A stretch of 45,390 bases of DNA from a virus, in IMG/VR virus record IMGVR_UViG_3300025108_000105, positions 1-45,390 of that record; one strand, 5' to 3'. The position numbers and the translations under genes are program-made. Numbering within the stretch: position 1 is the first letter of the stretch; each line of letters begins with the position of its first letter. This document shows, in pieces, positions 16,052-24,779 of this stretch. The notes under the pieces were generated by a model. That model saw only the letters and a list, made by a program, of their open reading frames with translations, had not been told where the DNA came from and did no database searches.

Positions 16052-17962
16052 TCATCCGAATGTGTTTTTCATTACTCCACCACGTCTACGAGCGTCTATG
16101 ACGGATTGTTTAGCCATATTAGCAATAGATGGTGCAGCTTGTGCAATGATCTTCTTAACTGATTCATCACCATTAGCTTGAAAGTTAAAGTTCTGGTTGA
16201 CTACTACAGTGCCACCTGAGCCACCCATAGCCTTAGACGTAAGGTCAGCATTCATAACGTGACCCCTGTTCTGAGGTACGATAAGCTCTGGACCTTTTTC
16301 ACCCACTAGGTAAGGTGTGTTACTCATAACAGTACCACCAGAGGCTTTACCTCCAAACATTTTATATGCACCACCTAGTATACCGCCTCCACCAGCCGAA
16401 AAACTACCAACCATTTGTTGTACCACAAGTACACGATAGAGTTCAGCGATGATCTGTCTTGCCATATCCTTGAAGGCATCTTCTACAGACTTAGTACCCT
16501 CGACCATAGCCATGAAACCATCTTCCATAGTGGATTGTGCTACACCGAATAGGTCGTCTATCTGTCTACGTTTGTCTACAATCTTATTGTATGCCTCAAG
16601 TTCAGCTACAGCATAGTCTATTGCCTTTTCAGAATACTCATCCCTAGATTTAGCGATAGCTCTTTCTACCTCTTGACGTTCAATAGTTTTATCTAAGAGT
16701 TTAGTGTCAAGTTCTATACGCTTCATAAGTTCAGCTAAGGGGTCTTTTTTACCCTTACCGCCCCCACCTTTACCTTTAACTTTTGGAGGTCTAATTGTGC
16801 TAGGTAAATCATATCTGTAATCTCCTCCACCACCGAAAGAATCAAGTCCAGAAGGAACACCAGAAAACTCCCCCTTAGACAAAGAGCCATAAGACATTGA
16901 AGTTTCTAAGTTAGAAGCAAGCCTAGCAGCTTCAGATGCAGAATTAGAAATAGCATTTGATATTTCTAGAGCTAAAGATTTCTGCGCTAACAGACCTTTG
17001 ATAATGCTTGGGTGTAAATGTAACCTCTTAAGCTCTTCCTCATAGATTTCAATAGCCTGTTGCTTCTTTAACCTTTGAACAACCAGAGAATCTTCACCAA
17101 ACCTTTCGATAGTAGTGAGTAGGTCTATTTCACGACTTAAAGATTCTTCCTCTTGTCTCCGAAGCTCTTCTCTTTTCTCTAATAAAGCTCCTCCATACTC
17201 ATTTAGAATTTTTGAGTTTGCTGCCCTGTCCTCTTCAACTTTTAATATTTTTTCTTCTAGTGCATTAACCTCTGCTAGAGCATCTCCGTAGAGCATCGAA
17301 GATTTACTTACCTTCTTACTAATCTCTTCAAGGGATGCCTTTTTCGTTAGGAGTTGGTCCTCAAGGCTCAATAACTTGTCTTGAATTTTCGCTTGTTCTT
17401 GGAGAAGGTCCACTTGCTCTTGGGGTATTACTTGTTCGCCTTTAAGGTCAGATATTTCAGCCTTGAGGTCTTTAATTCTGTCAGTAAGGTTTTTAGCCGC
17501 CTTTTCCCCTTTCATTAGAGGTGCGATTAAAGCAGTACCAATGGCTAGGGCAGCACCAGCTAAAGCACCCCCTGCACCGAAGATACCCAATAACTGAGCA
17601 CCCTGTTGACCAAGGGCGACCATGACGTTAGTGCCACCTTGAACCTGAACAGCAAAGTCGCCAACCTGATAGCCAACCTGTTGTAAGTTAGCGCCCATTC
17701 GGTTGATTCTCTTACCTGCCATAGCTTGTGAAGCAGCAAACCTCTTTGTCGAAGATGTTAGTTGGTCAGTCGTTTTAGTTAGAGTTTTGTACTTTGCTTC
17801 TATTTGAGCAACACCTTTGGAGTACTGTTGACCAGAAATCTTGTTTGTATTGAAGGCTTTGTCTAACTTCTTGAACTCAAGCTCCATACGTTCAGCAGTC
17901 TTAATGGCCTTCACCATATCTTGCTGACCGACCACTTCCATAATTACCTGTATATCAGCCAT
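16052..17962 (-). CDS. Tail tape measure protein
   Basis: 636 residues. A long helical protein with a hydrophobic segment near residues 120-155 (LLGIFGAGGALAGAALAIGTA), extended coiled coils (about 160-330 and 400-480) and a Gly-rich C-terminus. ASGGTVMSNTPYLVGEKGPELIVPQ is a motif typical of tape measure C-termini. It sets tail length; by the usual ~1.5 angstrom per residue the tail would be near 95 nm. It overlaps the chaperone extension by eight bases. Confidence 0.92.
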   Translation of the reverse strand: MADIQVIMEVVGQQDMVKAIKTAERMELEFKKLDKAFNTNKISGQQYSKGVAQIEAKYKTLTKTTDQLTSSTKRFAASQAMAGKRINRMGANLQQVGYQVGDFAVQVQGGTNVMVALGQQGAQLLGIFGAGGALAGAALAIGTALIAPLMKGEKAAKNLTDRIKDLKAEISDLKGEQVIPQEQVDLLQEQAKIQDKLLSLEDQLLTKKASLEEISKKVSKSSMLYGDALAEVNALEEKILKVEEDRAANSKILNEYGGALLEKREELRRQEEESLSREIDLLTTIERFGEDSLVVQRLKKQQAIEIYEEELKRLHLHPSIIKGLLAQKSLALEISNAISNSASEAARLASNLETSMSYGSLSKGEFSGVPSGLDSFGGGGDYRYDLPSTIRPPKVKGKGGGGKGKKDPLAELMKRIELDTKLLDKTIERQEVERAIAKSRDEYSEKAIDYAVAELEAYNKIVDKRRQIDDLFGVAQSTMEDGFMAMVEGTKSVEDAFKDMARQIIAELYRVLVVQQMVGSFSAGGGGILGGAYKMFGGKASGGTVMSNTPYLVGEKGPELIVPQNRGHVMNADLTSKAMGGSGGTVVVNQNFNFQANGDESVKKIIAQAAPSIANMAKQSVIDARRRGGVMKNTFG

Positions 17963-18310
17963 TTGCTACCCCCATATAAACTGTATCAAGACGTTTAATC
18001 ACTTCCACTTCCCAAGGAGTAATAGGTGTCTCAGTCAGTTCCTTCCATGCTTTAATTTGTTCGTATGTTATCGGATTAGGGCCAGAAAAACCAGAGGTTC
18101 TACTGTTGCTTAAAACACAAAAGGCAGACCAGACATGAGACAAAAGCTGAGGAAATACTGTCGGGGGTTCCAGTGCTTCAGGTCTTCGTCCGATCTGCCC
18201 TTCTACTTGTTCAAGATGCTGTCGTTCCGTAATGCCATCCTTGTCAGGTTTGTTGAGGTTGAACTGGTGTTCAGACCACTCACATAACTGAGAAGTTAGG
18301 CTTTCGTAAA
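17955..18310 (-). CDS. Tail assembly chaperone extension (made by -1 frameshift)
   Basis: A reading frame of about 115 codons, open from the end of the 132-aa chaperone gene to the tape measure start, with no ATG and no ribosome site of its own at its head. Its frame is -1 relative to the chaperone. The T-run GATTTTACG (18308-18311) just before the chaperone stop lets Phe-tRNA slip back one base from TTT to TTT, giving D-F-Y-E-S-L-T and onward. Translation then runs QLCEWSEHQFNLNK...PNPITYEQIKAWKELTETPITPWEVE, typical of the T part of lambda G/GT-type chaperones. An internal TTG (18143) could start only its last 62 residues. Confidence 0.72.
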
Positions 18311-18694
18311 ATCCAGAGAGTTAGATAAAGCCCCCTCAATCTGATCTTTAATCCAGAACACTTCGTCGTATAACTCTTTGGCTTTAGTGGCAGTGAGTTT
18401 AGGTTTATCTCCACCGTAAGTTATGTTCCACTCTGCCGTAACTTTAGATAACAACGTAAGGGCTGCATCCTCAAGGTCTTGAGCGGTAAATTCTTGCTTT
18501 TTTCCAGATTGCATAGACTTAAGACGTTTATTAGTCTGTTCATGCATCACAGATTTATGCTCTTTAGAATGCATTGCGTACACTGTAATGGTCATATCAG
18601 ACTTGTCGTCATTCTTAAGAACATCACCAGTGTTAGGGTGCATTAGTGTGACCTCTACAGTATCACTAGTGGGTTTAAGGTCCATCAAATCCAT
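18296..18694 (-). CDS. Tail assembly chaperone, short form (G-like)
   Basis: 132 residues, acidic and helical, between the major tail protein and tape measure genes. It begins MDLMDLKPTSDTVEVTLMHP and holds DLEDAALTLLSKVTAEW. This is the position and type of siphophage tail chaperones that coat the tape measure during assembly. The stop is bypassed by the proposed -1 frameshift, producing a longer form of about 245 residues. Confidence 0.75.
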   Translation of the reverse strand: MDLMDLKPTSDTVEVTLMHPNTGDVLKNDDKSDMTITVYAMHSKEHKSVMHEQTNKRLKSMQSGKKQEFTAQDLEDAALTLLSKVTAEWNITYGGDKPKLTATKAKELYDEVFWIKDQIEGALSNSLDFTKA

Positions 18695-18728
18695 TGTCGG
18701 GTTTCCTTATGAAAGTCGGGTGTTATAT

Positions 18729-18770
18729 AGTTGGGGCCAGCACCACCCGACACAGCGCCAGCCCCTCCCT
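18729..18770 (-). other. Hairpin between major tail protein and chaperone genes
   Basis: On the minus strand GGGGCTGGC and GCTGGCCCC pair over nine positions (two G-U pairs) around a 15-nt loop. No T-run follows. It lies in the 86-bp gap after the abundant major tail protein gene, where partial termination or RNA protection would lower chaperone expression relative to tail tube. Confidence 0.45.
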
Positions 18771-18780
18771 TGCGGGATTC

Positions 18781-19692
18781 TTATGAACGGGTAATCTTCA
18801 GGTTAGTTTCCTCAGTGCTGTCATATAGAGCAACAAAGGACATATTGATGATACGGCTGTTAGGGCCATCTACACCAACGTCAGCAGAGTTAATCTTGAC
18901 GCGGGGGAATAAGAAGGTATAAGTGTTAGAACCAGTAGGGTCATCTACGGATACAGAGAGTTCAGTCTCAGTCTCATTTATGAAACGGTTGATTAAGGAA
19001 GCATCTTCGAAGTATGCAGTGATAGTACCTTCGATTTCAGCACGACCAACTTCCAAACAAGGTGCGCTATCATCACCAACAACGAAGGTGGGTGCGAAGG
19101 AATTGTTCAGGTTAAAGTCAATACTGGTTACGATAGCTACAGAAGAAGAAGCACCTACGTTACCTATAGCCAAGTCTCCAGAGTAAGCATCGAAAGGTGA
19201 GTTACCAGAAGCATCATCTTGAGTTTTCTCAGTAGTTCCTATAGACATATCTTTACCTACCATACCAAAGGTAGTTGTTACCATCTGGTTAGGTGCAATG
19301 GAAATAGCCATAGTAGACACAGTACAACCAGTGAAAACACGGGCTTGGTCGATGTCAGCAGCATAGTCTTCTATGGAGAAGTACTTAGGGGTAGTGCCTA
19401 CCTTAAGAACATCCGTAGCCCAAGTATCAAGCATAGCCGATTCAAGGAAATCATCGTAGTCACTCTTACGAAGGTCAGCAGCAATATCACCACCTGTCTG
19501 ACGGTTACCGTGACGATCAACGCGAGGCATACGGTCAGCTTGGATGTCGTTACCAGCTACTCGGTCTTTATTTAGGTTCAGCGAATGAGTGCTGAAAGGT
19601 AGGTTCGTAAAGTTACCAGCAGGTGTAGTGCCGAAAGTAGTTTCAACAATATACGAAAGGCTGGAACGGGAACCTTGTGCGAAACAAGTCAT
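18781..19692 (-). CDS. Major tail (tube) protein
   Basis: 303 residues. Siphophage tail tube features: an N-terminal segment SSLSYIVETTFGTTPAG, LRKSDYDDFLESAMLDTW, and the C-terminal part FLFPRVKINSADVGVDGPN...INMSFVALYD, a recurring motif in tube proteins of the phi-tail fold. It sits directly upstream of the chaperone pair and downstream of the tail terminator gene, as in lambda-like order. Its gene is followed by a hairpin. Confidence 0.88.
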   Translation of the reverse strand: MTCFAQGSRSSLSYIVETTFGTTPAGNFTNLPFSTHSLNLNKDRVAGNDIQADRMPRVDRHGNRQTGGDIAADLRKSDYDDFLESAMLDTWATDVLKVGTTPKYFSIEDYAADIDQARVFTGCTVSTMAISIAPNQMVTTTFGMVGKDMSIGTTEKTQDDASGNSPFDAYSGDLAIGNVGASSSVAIVTSIDFNLNNSFAPTFVVGDDSAPCLEVGRAEIEGTITAYFEDASLINRFINETETELSVSVDDPTGSNTYTFLFPRVKINSADVGVDGPNSRIINMSFVALYDSTEETNLKITRS

Positions 19693-19701
19693 CTAATTCT
19701 C

Positions 19702-20121
19702 CTAGTTGTAGATGAACCAGCCGATGTTGACTGGGATTAAATACCAAGGAGCATCAGTAAGTCCAATGCTTCTCTCAGCGTAGTCAATACAAACAGTGTA
19801 GTCGTCACTGCCATCGTTGTAAGTAATGTCTGTAGTGGCCTCAAAACCCTCTAGTAACTTCTCTACAATATCTTCACAAGTAGCAGGTCCAGAACCTTCA
19901 GGGGAATACACGTTTAGTGCAAGAAGCCCTCTGTATTCCTGTTGTGGATTTAGTCCTCTTACAGCAGGTTTACGTATTGTGGGCATATAGGCTAAACGAA
20001 TGAAGCTCTGGCCTGTCGTAGGCTCATAAGGGACGTTCTCGTAGGCAATGTCGGGTAGTCCTGATATGTTTGATATGTGTGTCTCTAGTGCAGCCCTGAT
20101 CTTTCTGTTAATGTCACTCAT
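19702..20121 (-). CDS. Tail terminator-like protein (DUF4128 type)
   Basis: 139 residues. The pattern KIRAALETHISNISGLPDIAYENVPYEPTTG and a C-terminal beta strand region ending IPVNIGWFI agree with phage DUF4128/tail-terminator proteins, which cap the tail tube. Position between the gp10-like gene and the tube gene supports this. Four-base overlap with the upstream gene. Confidence 0.75.
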   Translation of the reverse strand: MSDINRKIRAALETHISNISGLPDIAYENVPYEPTTGQSFIRLAYMPTIRKPAVRGLNPQQEYRGLLALNVYSPEGSGPATCEDIVEKLLEGFEATTDITYNDGSDDYTVCIDYAERSIGLTDAPWYLIPVNIGWFIYN

Positions 20122-20576
20122 AGTTTATACGAAGCTCCCGCCCTTAGTTGTTCAAAGATACGGTATCCGTTAGGAGGTTTAGGTCCAGTGGGTCCACCCA
20201 CACCGTATTCAACAAACGTAGCGTGATTAGAGTCATTCCTAAGAGTGTAGGACTTTACTACAAGAGGGTCGTTGTTGACGAAGGTTGCATTGATGTCACC
20301 CATAAGTAGTGCATGACCTTCAGCCCTATCTGCCTCAGAACCTGTCTGCTTAGGAAACTTCCAGTTAGCACCATCAATCCTACGTCCACGACTACTAGAG
20401 TTGTTAGACTTGAAAGAGAAGGATTTAACGTAAGCACCAGACCAAATAGGAGACTCCCCAATGGCAAAGTTAGCCATACCTGTGAAGTGATCTTTTAGTT
20501 CTTCGTTTATAATCTCTGTCGATTTATTTTTAATCTTATTAACAATACTACGACTTTTAACTGTTACCTGTGCCAT
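20118..20576 (-). CDS. HK97 gp10-like tail completion protein
   Basis: 152 residues. The family signature is a basic N-terminal helix, then ESPIWSGAYVKSFSF, and near the C-terminus HATFVEYGVGGPTGPKPPNGYRIF. Such proteins join the completed tail to the neck. ATGA-type overlap with the tail terminator gene. Confidence 0.75.
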   Translation of the reverse strand: MAQVTVKSRSIVNKIKNKSTEIINEELKDHFTGMANFAIGESPIWSGAYVKSFSFKSNNSSSRGRRIDGANWKFPKQTGSEADRAEGHALLMGDINATFVNNDPLVVKSYTLRNDSNHATFVEYGVGGPTGPKPPNGYRIFEQLRAGASYKL

Positions 20577-20577
20577 A

Positions 20578-20934
20578 CTACTCCCTTACTTGACAGATGT
20601 AGCAAACTACACTATCTCCGCTGTATATTGTCTGAGTAGAAACTACCCTAACAGTGTCTCCTACGCCCACCAAGAGGTCACTCTCATCAGGAGCAGGGAT
20701 AGCTACACCAGAGGTATCAAGGGATGACAGAAGGGCTTTCCTGTCTCCCCTAACAACAGTATCCAGAGAAAGCTCTGTCAAGGTAAATTCAGCCATGTAA
20801 GACTTAACGGAATAGTCTGTGGTTGTGTTACCTGCTGTACCTGTACTTGGATCATAAGCACCTGTGACAACCTTCCTAAGAGTTACGGATTGACCAAACT
20901 CATTCACTAGGGTATACATATCCTTACTGAGCAT
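20578..20934 (-). CDS. Head closure / stopper-like protein
   Basis: 118 residues, beta-rich, starting MLSKDMYTLVNEFGQSVTLRKV. Its place between the connector-adaptor gene and the gp10-like gene is where HK97/SPP1 head-closure proteins lie, and the N-terminal 'Q-x-V-T-L-R' pattern fits them. Assignment is mainly positional. It starts nine bases after the upstream stop. Confidence 0.6.
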   Translation of the reverse strand: MLSKDMYTLVNEFGQSVTLRKVVTGAYDPSTGTAGNTTTDYSVKSYMAEFTLTELSLDTVVRGDRKALLSSLDTSGVAIPAPDESDLLVGVGDTVRVVSTQTIYSGDSVVCYICQVRE

Positions 20935-20943
20935 GTCTACCTC

Positions 20944-21393
20944 TTAGCTATAGCTATCAGAATCAGGGGGGTTAAGGAACCTATCTCTACGGAACGCTGG
21001 CTCTACTCTGTCAGTGTTATCTCTAACTACACCAACCCTAGTCTTACTTATACCACCTGCAAGTATACCTAACTGAGCGCCAAACTTCTTAGCTTGGTAG
21101 TCTAGTTTATCAGACAGAGACCTGTAGTGCTTATATAGGTCACTGTACTGAGCCTTTAGTTGACCATCAAGTTCAATGGTAACCTTAGAGGCATACTTAG
21201 AAGCTAGAGTACGAGCTACGTAGGAAGCAGCAGCGTTTACATCATCATTAGTCTGATCCAGAGAAAAAACTATCTCTTCATCCTGAACCTTCTGGTCATT
21301 AGTATCTGTGTCACCTACCAGAAATCTTACTGTGTTTAGGCGACCTGAAGCGGTGGTCGTATTTAAGTCTGTAGGGTCATAGGACCAACTCAT
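20944..21393 (-). CDS. Head-tail connector (adaptor)
   Basis: 149 residues, mostly helical. LNTVRFLVGDTDTNDQKVQDEEI at the start and AASYVARTLASKYASKVTIE in the middle are typical of the gp6-like head-tail adaptor group, where a short strand-loop is followed by a helical bundle. The C-terminus is polar (FRRDRFLNPPDSD). Positional and pattern support. Confidence 0.65.
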   Translation of the reverse strand: MSWSYDPTDLNTTTASGRLNTVRFLVGDTDTNDQKVQDEEIVFSLDQTNDDVNAAASYVARTLASKYASKVTIELDGQLKAQYSDLYKHYRSLSDKLDYQAKKFGAQLGILAGGISKTRVGVVRDNTDRVEPAFRRDRFLNPPDSDSYS

Positions 21394-21411
21394 ATCAGGT
21401 CTCCTTGTTAT

Positions 21412-21837
21412 TTACTCTCCGAGAATGTCATCTCGAAACTTATAGAAATCCTCAGTAATCCAAGGGTTCTTACGTAGGAATGAGCGGAGCAATCCACGTT
21501 GTTTATCATCAATCTTAGACTGACGACATCGCTTGTTCTTAAGTTCTTCAGCAGTGGTGGTACGTTTCTTAACCTCACCATTCAGAAGACCTACAAGAGT
21601 ATAAAGCTGCTCTGTATTCATCTCACTAAGGCGGTCACCAACCTTATTATCTTTCTCTAAATCTTTATTGTGGTAGAGATAACCACAGGCGTACATAGTA
21701 TAAACCTTGTAAGGATCAACTCGTCGCTCTTGCCAGTTAAAATGCTCACCTCTTGTCCAAGAAGTATCTGCCGCTTGAAAAGGGTTTTTAACGAATACAG
21801 GCCAATCAACCTGAAAACCTAACCATGTAGGGTGCAT
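21412..21837 (-). CDS. Hypothetical protein in head-tail region, 141 aa
   Basis: No family recognised. The first half is aromatic-rich (HPTWLGFQVDWPVFVKNPF, YKVYTMYACGYLYHN); the second half is helical and strongly charged (KKRTTTAEELKNKRCRQSKI). It lies between the capsid and connector genes; it could be a head or neck accessory protein. It is separated from the capsid gene by a hairpin-bearing gap. Confidence 0.55.
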   Translation of the reverse strand: MHPTWLGFQVDWPVFVKNPFQAADTSWTRGEHFNWQERRVDPYKVYTMYACGYLYHNKDLEKDNKVGDRLSEMNTEQLYTLVGLLNGEVKKRTTTAEELKNKRCRQSKIDDKQRGLLRSFLRKNPWITEDFYKFRDDILGE

Positions 21838-21882
21838 ATCATATTCCTATTTAGATGTTGTTACGGTATTTTATAATTGGGT

Positions 21883-21910
21883 TAGACCCCAAGACTAATC
21901 TCAGGGTCTA
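21883..21910 (-). terminator. Hairpin after the major capsid gene (possible partial terminator)
   Basis: TAGACCC (21883-21889) pairs with GGGTCTA (21904-21910), 14-nt loop, in the 90-bp gap downstream of the capsid gene. On the minus strand it is followed by AT-rich sequence without a clean T-run, so it may be a weak terminator or an RNA stabiliser that boosts capsid mRNA. Confidence 0.5.
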
Positions 21911-21927
21911 CCGTTAGTAAGTAACTG

Positions 21928-22905
21928 TTAAGCTACAACGCTGTCGAAGAAGTAACCAAGGTCAGAACCGATAACTTTCATGTCATCTGCGCACTTAACT
22001 TGGATCATCTCAGCAACCTGCTGACGCTTAAGAGCATCGTCTGAGAAGGACTCAACCGTGATGCCAAGGCCACCAACATTAGGGATAGCATCCCATGTGA
22101 AGATAGCACCCGAAGCTGGCGTCTTAAGACCCATTGAAGAAGGCTTATATGCCAACATAGCATGCTTGCCACCAATGAAGTCGATGTTATCAGCAACACC
22201 TTCAGCAGAGTCGTTATAGACAGCTTCCATAACCAAGAATGCTTCAACTTCGAAGATTTCAGCTAATTTAGCATCTGTGATAAGAGCAGTGTTAGCAACA
22301 GTAGCTCCACCATTCAAACGAGCAAGGATGTCTGGGTGGTTAACCAAGATGTCACGAACTGCTTTACCAACAACCATACAGTTTGGCTTATAGCCACCAG
22401 ACTTAAGCTGCATTGCACGACGAGCATTCGTCACGTCAACGATTGGCGTAGAGTTCGTGTAGTCAGACCACAAGTTAGAAGGAGTAGTCTCTGATCCCCA
22501 AACGCCAGCCTTGAAGAATGTGTCAGCCCAACGGACTTCACGATCAATAAGGATTTTTTCGATCAGGACGTTAGCGCCTTGTGAACGAGTTTCCAGCATA
22601 GTGTCTTCGTTAGCAAGCTCTTGCTCTTCAAAGTCCATACCCAAACCGCGAACATCAGCGAAGTAGTTGTCTGTCGAGAGGGACATACCAACGCGGTTAA
22701 CTTCAGTACGTGGTGCAAGCAACTTAACGTCACCATGACGAAGACCTTCACGGTCATACTTGTAGAACTTGTTAGATTGTTTATCAACGGAGATAGTACC
22801 AAACACTTTATCCGCTACGAAATTAGAAGTTTCCTGAGCATAAGCAATGGTCAGGTTAGTCAGAGGTACATCAATGTGTACCTGAGATGGTGTCAACATA
22901 GGCAT
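21928..22905 (-). CDS. Major capsid protein (HK97 fold)
   Basis: 325 residues. Typical segments are the N-arm (MPMLTPSQVHIDVPLTNL), TISVDKQSNKFYKYD, a P-domain helix region (LIEKILIDREVRWADTFF), and the A-domain part LVMEAVYNDSAEG and TVESFSDDALKRQQV. No long scaffold arm is present; scaffold is a separate gene upstream. Codon use here is biased to preferred codons (GTT, ACC, CGT, AAC), as expected for the most highly expressed gene. Good ribosome site AAGGAAAA before ATG. Confidence 0.9.
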   Translation of the reverse strand: MPMLTPSQVHIDVPLTNLTIAYAQETSNFVADKVFGTISVDKQSNKFYKYDREGLRHGDVKLLAPRTEVNRVGMSLSTDNYFADVRGLGMDFEEQELANEDTMLETRSQGANVLIEKILIDREVRWADTFFKAGVWGSETTPSNLWSDYTNSTPIVDVTNARRAMQLKSGGYKPNCMVVGKAVRDILVNHPDILARLNGGATVANTALITDAKLAEIFEVEAFLVMEAVYNDSAEGVADNIDFIGGKHAMLAYKPSSMGLKTPASGAIFTWDAIPNVGGLGITVESFSDDALKRQQVAEMIQVKCADDMKVIGSDLGYFFDSVVA

Positions 22906-22930
22906 AATATTATTTTCCTTTTAATCGGGT

Positions 22931-23302
22931 TTACGCCGAAGCGTTGCCGCCTTGGATAAGTTCGATTTCGATAACCTGTGATGCAACACCAGCTTCACGG
23001 GCATAACCCATGATAACATCACCAGTTGTTGCGTCTACGGCACGACCAGTTGCATCTGCTGCAACAGCACCACCAGCAGTAACCGTACCACCAGCTTCTA
23101 CCATAACAGAACCAGACATCACTACGGTAACAGCGCGAGTGGCTTCACCTTCAACCAGAAGAACGCCTAAGCAGTTCTCACCAGCAGAGTCAGCCAAATC
23201 AACTTGACCGTCAGATTCCAGAGTAACGAATTTGAATTGAGCAGAGGAAAGGTCTTCACCTGCAACAAAAGTACGGGTATCCCGCGATTGCATAGTAGCC
23301 AT
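22931..23302 (-). CDS. Capsid decoration / cement protein (DUF2190-like)
   Basis: 123 residues, small and beta-rich, full of Gly/Ala/Val (VEAGGTVTAGGAVAADATGR). It begins with a short polar arm (MATMQSRDTRTFVAGEDL) as DUF2190/lambda-D-like decoration proteins do. It lies directly upstream of the capsid gene in transcription order, the standard place for decoration proteins. Confidence 0.8.
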   Translation of the reverse strand: MATMQSRDTRTFVAGEDLSSAQFKFVTLESDGQVDLADSAGENCLGVLLVEGEATRAVTVVMSGSVMVEAGGTVTAGGAVAADATGRAVDATTGDVIMGYAREAGVASQVIEIELIQGGNASA

Positions 23303-23305
23303 GAG

Positions 23306-24100
23306 TTATTCTCCTTTATAGGCTTTAGCGATAAGGGACTTGCCTTCTTGGGTCTTAGCGACTGCCGCATAAGCCTTGGCGTAATCCTTTTTGGTAAGTC
23401 CATGCTCTTCCATGTGAGACTTAACCATGTGTTCAACTTTATCAGATGCAGAGGAGAACTCTCCGTCAACATCAGCTTTACCAAACTCTTCCATTTTATC
23501 TGCAAACGCTTTGTCAGCAGCAGCAAGAGCTTCCATCAACATTTCCGCGTCATCCATTTTAGATACAGCAGAAAGTAAACCTTTAGCAGCTTCAACAGAG
23601 AAATGCGGAAGGTTCTCTTCAGCTTTCTTAGTCAGAGCCATATCAGCTTTCTCAATCTCAGCAGCTTCCAGAGCCTTAAGGATAGGTGCTGGAATATCAG
23701 CCTTGTTGATCTGTTCACCTTCGTACTCGACAAACTCTTCAGGAGCTTTCTTTTCGATGGTTTCAGCCTTAATAACGTAGCCTTCTTCGATCAGACCTTT
23801 GCGTAGACGCTCGTTTTCTGCCTTCAGAGTATCAACCTCATCAGATAGTTTTGCGGTAGGGTCAGCCTCTTCAGCCTTCTCTTCACCGTAACCAAGTGCC
23901 TTCATAGCCTCATCTTTGCCGCAGCCTTTTTCCTTCATGTAGGCTTTGACTTTGTTTTCTTGTTCATCAGTCATCTTGTCGATGTCCTCTAGTTGGGTAT
24001 CGTCTCGTTTGAAAAGAGTAACCATCGCTTCTGCGTTGGCTGGACGATCAACCAAAGATAGCTCCTCTAGTTGAAGTTCAAGCAACTCAGTCGCCATCAT
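23306..24100 (-). CDS. Capsid scaffold protein
   Basis: 264 residues, acidic and predominantly helical, with a coiled coil near 85-105 (KLSDEVDTLKAENERLRKG). The N-terminus (LELQLEELSLVDRPANAEA, then LFKRDD) matches the segment that follows the protease domain in XkdF-like protease-scaffold fusions, so here the fusion appears split into two genes with a 14-base overlap. Repeated EKA/KKA and EEF-x-K motifs are possible protease cleavage sites. Two ATG codons stand in tandem at the start. Confidence 0.8.
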   Translation of the reverse strand: MMATELLELQLEELSLVDRPANAEAMVTLFKRDDTQLEDIDKMTDEQENKVKAYMKEKGCGKDEAMKALGYGEEKAEEADPTAKLSDEVDTLKAENERLRKGLIEEGYVIKAETIEKKAPEEFVEYEGEQINKADIPAPILKALEAAEIEKADMALTKKAEENLPHFSVEAAKGLLSAVSKMDDAEMLMEALAAADKAFADKMEEFGKADVDGEFSSASDKVEHMVKSHMEEHGLTKKDYAKAYAAVAKTQEGKSLIAKAYKGE

Positions 24101-24779
24101 ACTCTCCTTTTACCGCACGACCCCCAATACTGAAGGCGGCGAGTTCTCCACTTTTAACTTTAGCCCAGACCTCATCATCATAGACCTTAAAAGCGACCAG
24201 CCAACCCTCACGGTCAGCCTCTAGCCCGACAGACTTGTTTATCTCGTTAGTGCATGGCCATGAATGAACCACAATACCAACCTGATCCCCATCGTGCATC
24301 TGTTTACCTACACGCACATGCTCCATGAAGCTATTCACGGCTTTTACTAGCGTGTCAGGTTTAATTACGTCACCTTGACGATCCACTACTGGTTCGCCTT
24401 TCTCTGTGATGACTGAGGCCCATCCGTAGACTAACCTCTGCTCTTCATCAGATTTAAGGATTTGACCTTCCATAGATTTTGTCATCTGTCCTACAGAAGT
24501 CCCTTTCTCCCACATACGACAAGACCAGTATCGGGCGCTAGTCTTATCTGTCGCTGTGTCACATGAATGACGAGACCTGAAGTTAGCCCTAGCTTTAGGG
24601 TCGTCCCTTCGTATTTCCATATTAGGATCACCGAAGGTAACTTTCTTGGTCTTGTCACCGTCCTTGACGTAAACCCCGAACTTCTTAGAGCTACCTTTCG
24701 GCAACCTAAAAGGTTTGTTCAGGGGTTTATCTGCCTTCTCTATTTCTTCCTCAGTAGGGAGAGTGTCTGGATCATACAT
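24087..24779 (-). CDS. Prohead protease (XkdF-like serine protease domain)
   Basis: 230 residues. Residues ~115-225 carry QRLVYGWASVITEKGEPVVDRQGD, GKQMHDGDQVGIVVHSWP and ELAAFSIGGRA; His in MHDG and Ser in FSIGG are the likely catalytic pair. The N-terminal ~95 residues (KFGVYVKDG, VTFGDPNMEIRRDD, SCDTATDKTSARYWSCRMW) are a separate conserved phage domain with Cys residues. It overlaps the scaffold gene by 14 bases and the fibre-like gene start by one base. Confidence 0.85.
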   Translation of the reverse strand: MYDPDTLPTEEEIEKADKPLNKPFRLPKGSSKKFGVYVKDGDKTKKVTFGDPNMEIRRDDPKARANFRSRHSCDTATDKTSARYWSCRMWEKGTSVGQMTKSMEGQILKSDEEQRLVYGWASVITEKGEPVVDRQGDVIKPDTLVKAVNSFMEHVRVGKQMHDGDQVGIVVHSWPCTNEINKSVGLEADREGWLVAFKVYDDEVWAKVKSGELAAFSIGGRAVKGEYDGD

